From contig CM045993.1 in assembly GCA_025175895.1 (NCBI GenBank), positions 50,286,621 through 50,350,620 on the forward strand: a stretch of 64,000 bases of DNA, written 5' to 3'. Source of the DNA: Wurfbainia villosa. Lineage: Eukaryota; Streptophyta; Magnoliopsida; Zingiberales; Zingiberaceae. How positions within the stretch are numbered: position 1 is the first letter of the stretch; every line of letters begins with the position of its first letter. The position numbers and the translations under genes were made by a program. Shown in pieces: positions 24,650-36,200 of this stretch. A model generated the notes under the pieces. That model was not told where the DNA came from and searched no databases. It saw nothing but the letters and a program-made list of their open reading frames with translations.

Positions 24650-25234
24650 TTTTTCCCTTCTTAAGGTTAAGCTCAGTAGTTCTCAACATGCTGAGCATCT
24701 CAGGTAGTGGCTTATCAATTTCATTCATGTTGTAATTCATGACAAATTGATTGTAGCTTGTGGCAAAAATTGCAAGATCGTGGGCACCTCTGGCCAAGGG
24801 GGAATCCCAATCTCTGTAGGTTTTCTACGTACCCAATCATCTTGAGTACATATGGACCTACGGGAGTCTCATCTTGCATTTTGGAACCAAACAATGCCTT
24901 AGAGACTTCATATCTCTCGTTCCTTGCTTGTCCTTGATATAGTTGACGAAAATGTTCAACCATATCATTAGCATTCATGAACTCGTGTTGCTTCTGAAGC
25001 TCAGAGTTCATGGTCGCGAGCATTAGACATGACACATCTAATGCATCATCATGATGCTTCTTGTAAGCATGGGGCGTGAGGTGCCTCCGGAATGGGCTGC
25101 TCTAGGACGTACAGTTTCCTTTCTTGGGTGAGAACGATTCTCAAGTTCCTGTACCAGTCCAGGAAATTTGCTCCATTGAGCTTGTCCTTCTCAAGGATAG
25201 AATGCAGAGAGAGAGTGTTCGTGTTTGTCGACAT
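24650..25234 (-). pseudogene. E gag capsid region, frameshifted
   Basis: It starts at the ATG at 25234 with MSTNTNTLSLHSILEKDKLN, then GANFLDWYRNLRIVL, the copia gag N-terminus. Frame changes near 25080, 24800 and 24655 split the capsid. Recognisable blocks are MLATMNSELQKQHEF, VEHFRQLY and, in another frame, NQFVMNYNMNEI. Three frameshifts in 600 bp suggest no selection since insertion. Confidence 0.88.
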
Positions 25235-25408
25235 AGTAATCTACAACATACAATACAGAGAATTAATATCATATTCCTTTTATCATTTAATTAGGCCTTT
25301 AATCATATGATGCTTCCACTGAATTATAGGAATTTTGTAGAATCGAGTTATGAATGTGGTCAAACCACATTACTAGATTCATACAAACTAGCTATAATTC
25401 TTGCGGGA

Positions 25409-25585
25409 CAAGATCCACATGATACTAAGCCTTGAGTTAGCTTTGGCTAAATCGCCCAAGACTTAGTACAATCGGTGGGTAACACAATACCGATTACATC
25501 TTTATGCAACTCTTGTTTATAGGATCAAGACCCACATTTACAAAAGACCTTGAGTTAGCTTTGACTAAATCACCCAAGAATTAGT
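25409..25585 (-). repeat. Duplicated ~58-bp block in the E leader
   Basis: Two copies, 117-118 bp apart, share AAGAYCCACAT and CCTTGAGTTAGCTTTG followed by CTAAATC.CCCAAGA.TTAGT. Degeneracy is low, a few differences per copy. Confidence 0.8.
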
Positions 25586-25904
25586 GTAAATGCGATCTTA
25601 TCCTATCTTTCCAACGATTGGAATATGCCTATAGTTCTACTCGATCCAATGAGTTAACTAGTTTTACTTAATCTAATTGAGCTTACTCTAACCCAAGACG
25701 TGATAGGCGGGACCAAGATTGTCCCTCCGCACCCTACCAAGATAATATGCGTTGCTCTACTTTGGCAGATTCAACAACTACAAATGATCGAGGTAGTGAT
25801 GAGTATCAAGGACCTAGTAGGCATTTATGAGTTGATTCGATTAAGATCTAATCTAATCGTAATGTGTATCATATACACATTAAGGCCTTTATTATCCTAT
25901 ATTA

Positions 25905-26160
<256 letters not shown>

Positions 26161-26935
26161 ACTATGATCTTCTCAAGCCAATGAGAAGATCGGATGGTCA
26201 ACCTAGGGCTAGCGGTTTCTCCAAGCGCTTCCTTTGACCGCCATGTGTCGTCGGCACCCTTCTCGTAACTTCGTCCACAAGTGGACTTTCCACCGCTCCA
26301 TTTTATACATTACAAATACAAAACTCGAGTTACATTCAAGTCTAAAACTATTTACAAATAGAATTTCAAAAGAAGAGGCACGATGCGGAGGTCGCATACA
26401 CTATACAACACGCATAACCACAAAAACGGCACGCATGTCGTATTATGAATCACAACACATTAACGTCCAATCAAATTGGGGTTCTTGGGCAATGACAATC
26501 ACAGAATTATACATAATTCTAAATTATGTATTTTTATAGAAAATTTCTATAATTTTTTCTATTTTTTTTCAATTTTATGAGTCACCTCTCCGTAACGGTC
26601 CCGTTAAGCGGTTTCCAGGCGCGATCGCGGGACAAGGCCCCTTTCAGGGATAGGGGCAGCGCCCCTACTTGCAAAATAAACTTTGTGAGTCTCCCTACTA
26701 CGATCTTACAGTGACTTAAGTCGCTGTCCCAAAAATCAAAAGTGAGAACTCGCCGTTTCGGAGAGTTTTTCTCGATGGTTGAAGCCTACAAGTGTCCCAA
26801 CACTCGTTGCTTCGACTCTTCGAGAAAAATACCCAAAAATTCTATAAAAATAGGAAATTTACAGAAACATAAAATTCTGTAATTTTTATATCTAATATAA
26901 AATCCACTAAAATGAAACACATACATGCTTCGCAC

Positions 26936-26951
26936 GTGGCTCTGATACCAC
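26936..26951 (-). other. E primer-binding site
   Basis: The minus strand reads GTGGTATCAGAGCCAC directly after the 5' LTR end, complementary to initiator tRNA-Met. Confidence 0.9.
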
Positions 26952-27063
26952 TGTTGGGTTTTCCGAGCCGCAAAAACCGCTTTTTGCGTTGCGGAAACCT
27001 CGGAAGCCCCGGCCACGGATCCGTGCAAAGTATAAAATATAAAACTAACATGTATGTGTTTAT

Positions 27064-28132
27064 TGTTGGATCGAAGCGGATCGCTAGAGGGGGGTGAATA
27101 GCGATAAAACTTTTTCGTACGAATTCGTTTCCAAACACTTATATGCAGCGGAAAGATAAATAAAAAATAAAAGAGACAAGTAGATTTTTTACTTGGTTCG
27201 TAGCCTTCGACTACTACTCCAAGGCCCTAGTGATCCTTGATCACGCACGGAGGGCAAATCACTAATGAACTCCTCCTCGTTGGAGGTAGGAGTTAATTGG
27301 ATACAAAAACAACGAAAGAGACTCGAGATAGAGGGACACTCCCCCTCTTCTCGTTACGATAAAACCAAAATAAAAAGAAGTATAGAATTGAATTAAACTT
27401 AGATTATACCGATGACTCATAGATGAAAATATGAAACCCTAGTCATCGTGTCTGCAGAGCTTCATCGTAGGAATGTCGGAGACTCGTAGCGTACCGGAAG
27501 CACTTGGAAGCTTTTTAATTGATGAAAACCCCTAGGACAAGCCCTCCTTTTATAGCCTTTAAGCCCCTCATCGAATGGGTCTTCAACCAATAGGAATTGG
27601 GCACAAAACCTCCTTGAAAAATGGTGATAGAGCTTGACTTCTCGAGGCTGATCCTTGACCATCGATCAGTCGACCTCCGTGATCGGTGATTGACGGCAAT
27701 CGAGTCCTCTGTCGGCGATCGTGATGCTTGCTGCAAGTCAAAGTTAGCTCAACAAAAACATAATTCCGACGGTCATCGACCGTTCGATCTCAACCTAGAC
27801 CATCTATAGGATGTCTTTGGTCGAATCTACGCTTAAGATCATCCCCTTAAAGAGGATACGACCTCACTTACGCTCGCACACACGAGCTTACCTCGATACA
27901 TACTATTTCGCTTTTGCTTCCAGCCTTCCACTCGATTCCTTCGGCTCCCTCCGAAGTCACTCGAGTGTCGCTCGATCACCGCGGCTTCCTCCAGGTGTCG
28001 CTAGCCTTCAGCTCCAGCTATAGCAATTTTCTGTACACTCGATTCAGCTCGTGAGATAATCATATATCCTTGACTTTGCGTCTTTTGCTATAATCAAAAT
28101 ACAAGTTTGACTTAGGTGCCCCTGCACCAACA
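27064..28132 (-). repeat. G 3' LTR
   Basis: 1069 bp. The left end is TGTTGGATCGAAGCGG with CTAGAGGGGGGTGAATAGCG; the right end CCTGCACCAACA precedes the reverse-complemented PPT (28133-28143). A TATAAAAGG on the minus strand lies near 27545. By eye about 4 percent differences from the 5' LTR in the first 260 bp. Confidence 0.92.
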
Positions 28133-29248
28133 ATCTCCCCCTGTTTGATCCTTTGGCAAATTTACGCAAAGTTAAGGAAAAATATAAAGCAGAAAATAAG
28201 TAAGATAAACATTACGCTCATTTGTAGTGAACTCCCTCTTAACCTTCGGTGAGTTTTAAAACAAAAGTTTTAATTTTCAAAAATTTAAATTTTGTTCTTT
28301 TGTTCTCCCCCTTAACTTATGCTCTTCTCCCCCTTTTTCCATGAATAAAAAAAAAGTGTTTATATAAAAAGTAGGGGGTTTTTAATAGAAAAGGTAGCAT
28401 GCATAAAGATTATCTAACATGAGTCCAAGCATGTGTCTTGATTTAATTTGGTTCGAGGTATAGCTTTCTGCACCAACAATGAAAGTTTTTGAAAACTTAG
28501 TTTGATTTTCAAAATACTTATAAAATTAGCTTTGAGTTCCACAATACTTATACGCTAATAACTTTTGAAAATATATAACCCTTTGGGTTAGTTTGCTCTC
28601 CCCCTTAATCAAATATATAAGGTATAGAAGAGTTAGGGGGCGCTAAACATTGACCTAGAAGGTTGTATAATTAGAGTTTTATCCGAGTATAAATAAATGT
28701 TTAAGCTCAATAGTTTGAAAAATAGATAGCATTTTTGAAAAGATTATGTAAATTGAAATTGTTCCTTATTCATCTCACCCATTCTAAGTGTCTTAGAATT
28801 GGTCACCTTATATGTTGTGTGAGATGATTCCAATTTTATCTTGATTAAGTTTTAATGATTTGAAACTGGTCAATCTTGCATTAGATTCGGATTTGACCCT
28901 AAGCTCATCAAGTCACCTTTTCAAGATCTTGGCTTCCAGGTCGTGGCGAGGCACAGGGGCCTTCTTTGATCGGAAAAACGACCACTTCCTTAGACAAAGT
29001 CAATTTCGAGAAAATAGTAACTTGAATCACCTAAGACCACTTCCTGGTCTAACTAGTCTAGGATACGGCGAGGTAGCTTAAGCTAGTTCCACTCGGTCAA
29101 GTGAACCGAACTAGATACGCCTTATCTAGCCCGAATACACGAGACTCCGTTTTCCTAGCGTACTATCATCTCGCCGCGTCCTGGTACTATGTTATCAAGC
29201 ATTGATGAGTTATTGTCCTATCTAACCATTTTAAAGAAAATAAGAGGT
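28133..29248 (-). other. G 3' untranslated region
   Basis: 1.1 kb between the gag stop and the LTR. It has CTCCCCCTTAA blocks on the plus strand and a segment with GGCGAGGCACAGGGGCCTTC (about 28953) that is well conserved in G2 (about 59781). No reading frame is supported. Its conservation in two copies without coding potential suggests a family-specific noncoding region, not a recent deletion scar. Confidence 0.7.
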
Positions 29249-30787
29249 TTAGGTTACCAGATATACTATTTTGGTATTAGCTCCCCCGGGATCATTGAAC
29301 CGATATGGTCTGGTCAAGTAATGAACTTGATCCTTGGGAATCCAAAACCTATTGGTCCTTTTATGTGAGTTTAATAAAGTTTTCGGGACCCACGCTTGGA
29401 CTCGATGATGACTACGGTTTACGATAGACATGTAAGATATATTCGTAGTCTTTGAGCTATATCCGAGTCCGGCTCTATTGTACACTGCTCTCTGAGTTCC
29501 AAGAAGTAGGTTAAGATTCTTTGACCCCGTCTAGAACTTGTTCAACCGAGCTTCGAGCTCTTGGACTTGCCCTTTCAAGAGAGAGTTCTCTTCTTCGAGT
29601 TTTTCATCTCGAGTTGAGTCCTCCTCTTGAACTCGACTAGTCGAAGAGTTTAGGGGTGTCTCTTGTTTGAGGGTTTCAACCTCCTCAACCAAGGACTCGA
29701 CCCTAGACTCGGATTTAGCTAATTTTCTAGTTAACAATTTAATCGTATTGTAAAGCGTATGAATTAGTGAGTGGCTAACCTTAATTTTATCTTTCGATCC
29801 GGCTTTGAGTTGCTTCTCAAAATAGTCCTCGAGTTCAGAGTCGGTGCTGTAATTGGATTCGGATTCGGACTCTGACTTGGACTCTTCGGGTCTTGCCATG
29901 CATGCTATGCCGCCTCCTTCTTCGTTGTCCCATGTTGCATGAAAAGCCTTCTTTTGATTTGATTTGAATTGTGCCCTCTTTTGATTCTTTAGTAGCCTCC
30001 TTTCCCTCCGAACGATCTTCCGCACTACGTTCACTATTGCTTCCACCTTTTCCGATTCGGACTCCGATTCATCTTCAGGTTCGAGTTCATCTACTTGCCT
30101 AGTAGGTGGCTTGCTTCTTTGTCCTACATGTAGAGCAATACCTCTCTCGGCCCGGACCATGTTAGTTTGCTCGTGAAGTTCAAACTCAGAAAATAATTCG
30201 TCTAACCTAAGCTTTGAAAGGTCCTTAGAGACCTTGTAGGCATCAACCATGGATGCCCACAAGGTAGTCCAAGGAAATGAATTAAGAACGTACCTTAGGA
30301 GGTCGAGATTTTTGACCTTATGTCCGATGGTGTGCAATCCGTTGACAATGTCCTGGACGCAGGCGTGTAGTTGCATTGCCGTCTCACATTCCTGCATTTT
30401 TAGGTTATACAATTTATTAAGTAGTAAGTCACGCTTACTTACCTTCGCGTCATTAGTCCCTTCGTGTAGTTCTATGAGTTTTGTCCACAGATCTTTTGCG
30501 CAGATGAAGGGTTCGATGCGGTTGAGCTCTTCCTTAGACAAACTGCATTGCAATATTTGGGTTGCTCTTGCATCGGCTTCAATTTGCCTCTTGGTTGCAT
30601 TGGTCCACTTGTTGAAATCCAAGGGCTCATCATGATCATTTGTGGGTAGAGAAAAGCCGATTTGGATGATTATCCAAGACTCGACTTGTGTTTTTAGAAA
30701 ACACTCCATCCGACCTTTCCAGTAACGGAAATCATCTCCGCTAAAGAACGGAGGTCAGGTGGTGTTGTACCCCTCAATGTGGGCCAT
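29249..30787 (-). pseudogene. G gag, SIRE/UBN2-type, long coiled-coil C-terminus
   Basis: The start at 30787 (MAHIEGYNTT) fits SIRE-type gags; codon 11 is a UGA and a UAG follows LEARLNKF at 29531, otherwise the 512-codon frame is open. Order: FRYWKGRMECFLKTQ (30735-30690); the UBN2-like capsid with FNKWTNATKRQ, LSKEELNRI and LWTKLIELHEGT; LYNLKMQECET and VSKDLSKLRLDELFSEFE; an acidic EDESESESEK stretch; a KIVRRERR basic patch; and KKAFHATWDNEE. SIRE gags normally have a CX2CX4HX4C knuckle before this last block, and here it is absent. The C-terminal third is heptad-rich (ESRVESLVEEVETLKQE; EENSLLKGQVQELEARL), then a tail ending GGANTKIVYLVT. It may package its RNA in trans with pol from an autonomous SIRE relative (inference). 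Confidence 0.85.
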
Positions 30788-30822
30788 AAAGAAAAACTTG
30801 CACGCACAAACAAAAAAACATG

Positions 30823-30840
30823 CCAAGACTCGAGTCTTGG
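30823..30840. other. 18-bp perfect palindrome in the G leader
   Basis: CCAAGACTCGAGTCTTGG lies just upstream of the gag ATG. A second, slightly shorter copy with the same arms is at 31114-31130, and both are followed on the plus strand by GATTAGTRGTG. A packaging or dimerisation hairpin is one possible role. Confidence 0.7.
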
Positions 30841-31113
30841 ATTAGTGGTGCGGGAAATAAAAAAAAAACAAACGAGAAATAGAAGGTTAAACAAAGAGAT
30901 AAGAACCTTAAACAAAAAGTAAGTACTCACAACCTTCGATGTCCCCGAAAGGGTACTAAACGTCGATTTTTGAGGATGTAGATCTCTCAGAGAGCTTCGA
31001 TTTGGTGGGTAGATTGTTTCGTGAGTCCACTTGTAGCAAAAGTTATGTGCATTTGATCGTGAGGTACTCCGAAGGCGATTAATACTTGCAAAAACACAAC
31101 CAAAAACTATGTA

Positions 31114-31130
31114 CCAAGACTTTGTCTTGG
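31114..31130. other. Second CCAAGAC/GTCTTGG hairpin in the G leader
   Basis: CCAAGACTTTGTCTTGG: a 7-bp perfect stem with a 3-nt loop, about 85 nt downstream of the PBS in the RNA sense. Confidence 0.7.
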
Positions 31131-31212
31131 ATTAGTAGTGTGGGAGAAATCTTAAAATGATAAATACGAAAAGAAAAATGCTCGACCGATGGTTGCACCG
31201 AATCTGAGCGCC

Positions 31213-31229
31213 CCCGGCTCTGATACCAA
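31213..31229 (-). other. G primer-binding site
   Basis: The minus strand reads TTGGTATCAGAGCCGGG one base after the LTR end; initiator tRNA-Met type. Confidence 0.88.
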
Positions 31230-31230
31230 T

Positions 31231-32311
31231 TGTTGGATCGAAGCGGATCGCTAGGGGGGGTGAATAGCGATAAAACTTTTTCGTACGAATTCGTTTCAAA
31301 ACACTTATATGCAGCGGAAAGATAAATAAAAAATAAAAGAGACAAGTATATTTTTTACTTGGTTCGTAGTCTTCGGCTACTACTCCAAGGCCCTAGTGAT
31401 CCTTGATCACACACGGAGGGCAAATCACTAATGAACTCCTCCTCGTTAGAGGTAGGAGTTAATCGGATAAAAAAACCACGAAAGAGACTCGAGATAGAGG
31501 GACACTCCCCCTCTTCTCGTTACGATAAAACCAAAATAAAAAGAAGTATAGAATTAAATTAAACTTAGAATATACCGACGACTCATAGATGGAATGATGA
31601 AACCCTAGTCGTCGTGTCTGCAGAGCTTCGTCGTAGGAATGTCGGAGACTCGTAGCGTACCGGAAGCACTTGGAAGCTTTTTAATTGATGAAAAGCCCTA
31701 GGACAAGCCCTCCTTTTATAGCCTTTAAGCCCCTCATCGAATGGGTCTTCAACCAATAGGAATTGGGCACAAAACCTCCTTGAAAAATGGTGATAGAGCT
31801 TGACTTCTCGAGGCTGATCCTTGACCATCGATCATTGATGGCCATCATCGATCGTGATGGTAGCATCGATCAGTCGATCTTGACCTCCGACATTCGGGAT
31901 TGGCGGCAGTCAAGTCCTCAAGATGCTTGCTGCAATTCAAAGTTAGCTCAATAAAAACATAATTCCGACGGTCATCGACCATCTATAGGATGTCTTTGGT
32001 CGAATCTACGCTTAAGATCATCCCCGTAAAGAGGATACAACCTCACTTACGCTCACACACATGAGCTTACCTCGATACTTACTATGTCGCTTTTGCTTCC
32101 CGCATTCCACTCGATTCCTTCGGCTCCTTCCGAAGTCACTCAAGTGTCGCCCGACCACCGCGGCTTCCTCCGGGTGTCGCTAGCCTTCAGCTCCAGCTAT
32201 AGCAATTTTCTGCACACTCTATTCAGCTCGTGAGATAATGATATATCCTTGACCTTGTGTCTTTTGCCATAATCAAAATACAGGTTTGACTTAGATGCCC
32301 CTGCACCAACA
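31231..32311 (-). repeat. G 5' LTR
   Basis: 1081 bp, homologous end to end with 27064-28132. It shows small local differences around 31830-31930, where copies of GATCGAT-type sequence expand or contract. Confidence 0.92.
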
Positions 32312-32618
32312 TTTAATACCTTTAGATCTACTCTAGATCTACATGATAAGAAGCTACCCTCGATGCGACGCCCTTCACAAATCCCGCTCGTCCAAAAGGT
32401 TCGTCGGAACTCGAGAGTGTCAAGTGCACACTCCTCTATCGGTATCCACACAAGCAATAGGTGGAGAAAAATACCTTAGAGTGTGCTAGCACCCTTTAGG
32501 AATTTTGGCCAAGGAGGTTGGGAGAGCTTGAGAGGGTGATCCAAGGATAAAGATGAAGTTGTGTAACTCACAAAATGAATTAACCATCTAATGGTAATAG
32601 TGGCCGACCACTTTTCTT

Positions 32619-32635
32619 GGGGGGGGGGGGGGGGG
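32619..32635. repeat. Poly-G tract in the E 5' LTR
   Basis: About 17 consecutive G within a short insertion absent from the 3' LTR near 19875. It could be replication slippage or an assembly artefact. Confidence 0.85.
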
Positions 32636-34262
32636 TAACATGCATGCATGTAACTCCTCCAAGATCCAATGGCTCTTGGTCTCCCTCATGAGGTGGCACC
32701 ACATGCTAAGTCAATGATGATGTGGAGCATCATCATTGGCCGGCCATGCCAAGTCATCATCATGACATGGCATTTGGTCAAGTCAAACTTGACCTTTCAT
32801 CTTCCCTCTCAAGTGAAGTCAAACTTGACCTCTTATCTCCCATGGTTGATCAAATCCAACCATTTGATTCAAGTCAATTTAATTTAATGAATCTCTATTC
32901 ATTAATTTAAATTGATTTGATGAATCAAATCTAAATTAGACTCATTCAACACTTGAATCAAATTGAGTCCAACTCAATTAGTCTAATTAAGATTACTCTT
33001 AATCCAATTTGGTTCATCCCATGAACCTAATCCTCATGGTTCATCATATGAACCTAATCTCCATCTAATTTCCCTTAGTGTGTGACCCGACCCTATAGGT
33101 TCTTGTAATGTTGGTAATGTCCCTAAACCGATTTAGGAACATAAGCAATTAGTGGTATCTAGCAACACATCATTGCTACCCAAGTTACAAGAATGTTGAG
33201 CTCCAACATCACCTTTGTGACTACTAATTGTGACTCTCACAATATGTGACAATGTCCCTCTATCCTTGACATCTAGATTGACCAATTGAAGCATAGACCG
33301 TGTCATCCTCGGTACAATCTATATCTTGAACTCCAAGTAGACTCACTCTAATCAAATGAGCTCAATATCTCATATTGACTCAATTGGCCATGGCCATGCA
33401 CTTCGTGGTCTCACTCTATCAAGAATATCGATGGCACCCCCGTCATATAGGAGAGATAGATCCCATCTACATCACTCACATCCTTTCGCATAATTTATTA
33501 CATACCCAGTAATCGCCTTCATAGTCCACCCATTTACGGGTGACGTTTAACGAAGCCAAAGTATGCAACTCCTTATGTAGGGAACAATGGTGACTTCAGG
33601 TCTAAGAACTAATAGTCATACTAATAGCCACATGAGAAAGTATATGACACTCATATAACGATCCATGATACTTTCTCATGGCGGGTCATTCAGTATACAT
33701 TCTCCAATGCATACCTATGTGTCAACTTGATATCTCATATCCATGACTTGTGAGATCAAGTCATCGTGTTGACCTACATGCTAGTCTCTACGCATTAACA
33801 TTGTCCCTGAATGTTAATACTCGACTAGGAATGATTAAGGGTAGTGTTCTCTATATCATCTCATTATCGATTCAACCAATCGATTGATATAGATAAGAAC
33901 CTACTACTCAAGGACATTATTATATTTAGTTATTTGGCACCAATACAAGTAAATATAATAACCATGCCTTTATAAATAGTAATATGATACAATAAAGTCC
34001 ATACAACAATCATCACATGATTGACTCTAGGGCTTTCACTAACACGCTTGAACAACAAGTTTGTTCAAGTGACTACTCTAATCGAATAGCACGACGATGA
34101 AACGGTTGCTTGAGTGATCCCTTTTGTCTAGGATTAAATTTTTTTTAATCCGGGGACATCGATTGGATCGCCATGAACAAGCGACCGAGTTGAAAGGGGA
34201 AGCGAAGTTTCTTCACCTTCATGTGGAATAAGAGATTCGGTTCCGGACAAAAACCCCTTCAA

Positions 34263-34310
34263 TTGGTATTAAAGCTAATGTGCAAAACCTTCAAGTGGTA
34301 TCATAGTCAC
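34263..34310 (+). other. B2 primer-binding site, duplicated and mutated
   Basis: The LTR end plus PBS is present twice: CCTTCA then ATTGGTATTAAAGC (34262), and CCTTCA then AGTGGTATCATAGTCAC (34294). Both differ from the consensus TGGTATCAGAGCC. The second is closer to the D2 PBS. Confidence 0.65.
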
Positions 34311-35353
34311 GGTTTCTGGTTTTGTGTGTTTAGGATTCGGTTACTTTTATGCACTTTTCATATATTATATGTGTCGGATAATCGTAGGATATGCGTAGGT
34401 TAACTTTTTGGTTCCAGGCATAAGATCCAACTATTATGGTCATATGTGTGTATGTGATTGTATGTGTGTAAATGTATATTTTGTTGAATCCTCGGGGTTG
34501 ACAAGGCTAGTATTTAATTTTTTGTAAATTAGAAATGACATTGTTTATCCACTCTTTTTATTTTAGTTTACTTTCGATCTAAATTTCTTGTACACTCCCT
34601 CGTGGAGTATAGGATCGATGAATGTAAATTAAAATAGATTTTAGTCTCGGCTTGGATCTCCGGATGGCTTGTACATGGCGTAGGAGGAGCGGATGAGATG
34701 GTGATACGACGGGAGACATATTGAAGACAAAAGCCATAATAGTTGGAAAATTTTTATTTTTCATATTTATTGCTTATTGTTTGATATGCATGTCATAGGC
34801 TAAAAAATTCCTCAATTTCAAATTACTAAGTGGGAGAGGAAAATTTTATAAATTCCCATGGCTTCCATTACGATTTGACAAGTGATGCAAACAAACTTGC
34901 GCGTCGGCTCTGAGTGCCTTCCTCCCCATTGGATGAGTTTGTTTGTGGATCACAAGGTCGAATATGGTTATAAGAAATTATTAAGGAGCGTGTGTACTTC
35001 CCCATCGGAAGGCACATAACCCGAGATAATTACCTTGGTACCGAGTAATGGTGAACACTTAGAAACAAATATAAGTATCCTCCCCATCGAAGTCACTGCT
35101 TTTATTTGTAGGGCCAAAGATGAACCAACTCTTAATTTTACTTGTCAAAAAGTTAGGTTGACAAGATAGTAAAATTAATGGGTAAAACCTCCTCTTACAA
35201 ATGTAGAATCCGTATACGTCCACACTATCGTGGCATACGATATTCTTGGTGTTTTGAGGTGTTGGTTGATTTTAAAATTTTATTGTTTGAGGAATCAATA
35301 ATTTTTTAAAATCTAATGTTTTGATCTATGTGATTCTTAGGTTTTCTTTCAAA

Positions 35354-36200
35354 ATGACTTTCAACCCGCTTGCTGTGATACTGAAAGAGAATAAACTTAC
35401 TGGACCCAACTATGTTGATTGGAAGAGGAATCTAGACTTTGTCTTGACTGCTGTGGAATACAAATATGTACTCCTCAAAGAGTGCCCTTCGAAGCCTGCG
35501 GATTATTCTAGGGAAAAGGAGAAAGAGAGTTATAAGAAGTGGATAAAGGCCTATGAGATGGCGCGGTGTTACATTTTGGCATCTATGTAAAATGTACTGC
35601 AACATCAACATCAAGCCATGCCCACTGCTTATGACATGATGCTCAATCTCAAAAAGCTTTTTGGACACCAAAATCGGGCTGCAAGGAAGGAAGCCATGAG
35701 GAACTTGATGACAACCACCATGATCGAGAGAACACCCGTATGGGATCATGTTCTCAAGATGATGGCTCATTTGAATGAGTTGGAAGTCCTCGGAGCTTAG
35801 ATCGATGGGGAAACCCAGGTCGATATCATTCTCCAGTATCTACCTAGGAGTTTTGAGCAGTTTCGCCTGAACTACAACATGAACAAAAGGTTGTATTCAT
35901 TGGCGGAGCTTCTGACAGAACTCCAGGTGGTAGAGGGGCTATTTCGTCAGAGTGATCAGGCGCATGCCATGGTGACCCAAAAGGTTTCTGCTTCTGAGCC
36001 GAAAGGCAAGAAGAAGAAGAAACAAACTTGGACAAAGGAAGTGGGAGGAACTCAGGGAAGAGTGAAGAAGCCGAAAGGCAAGTGCTTCACTTGTAAGCAG
36101 ACTGGACACTGGAAGAAGGACTTCCCCAACCGCAAGCAGAACAAAGGTATATTTTTTGGTCTAGTCGTTGAAACATGTTTATCGGTATTATCTACCGGCA
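35354..36200 (+). pseudogene. B2 gag
   Basis: The frame begins MTFNPLAVILKENKLTGPNY, as in B1, and remains in one frame through the nucleocapsid, unlike B1. Stops are at about 35588 (after ILASM) and 35798 (after EVLGA). The zinc knuckle CFTCKQTGHWKKDF retains C, C and H but the final cysteine is phenylalanine (about 36107-36125). The product is non-functional. Confidence 0.88.

Larger units (their letters stand above)
27064..32311 (-). mobile_element. G: gag-only LTR retrotransposon (SIRE-like gag, no pol)
   Basis: A complete 5.25-kb minus-strand element: 3' LTR 27064-28132, PPT, ~1.1 kb noncoding, a single gag gene (29249-30787), leader, PBS, 5' LTR 31231-32311. It is flanked by TTTAT (27059-27063) and TTTAA (32312-32316); the empty site in the 3' LTR of E reads GTTTAATACC, so the duplication is TTTAA with one change. 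No protease, integrase, RT or RNase H is present or appears to have been deleted locally. G2 (58025-61263) has the same layout, so this resembles the TR-GAG class of non-autonomous plant elements. Confidence 0.88.
26952..34044 (-). repeat. E 5' LTR, interrupted by G
   Basis: The LTR consists of 26952-27063 and 32317-34044 (about 1840 bp). It differs from the 3' LTR by an insertion with a pure G tract (32619-32635) and scattered transitions. It ends CACTAACA next to the TSD. Confidence 0.92.

Noticed and set aside
30249..30635. 128-codon plus-strand ORF
   Set aside because: Antisense shadow of the G gag frame.
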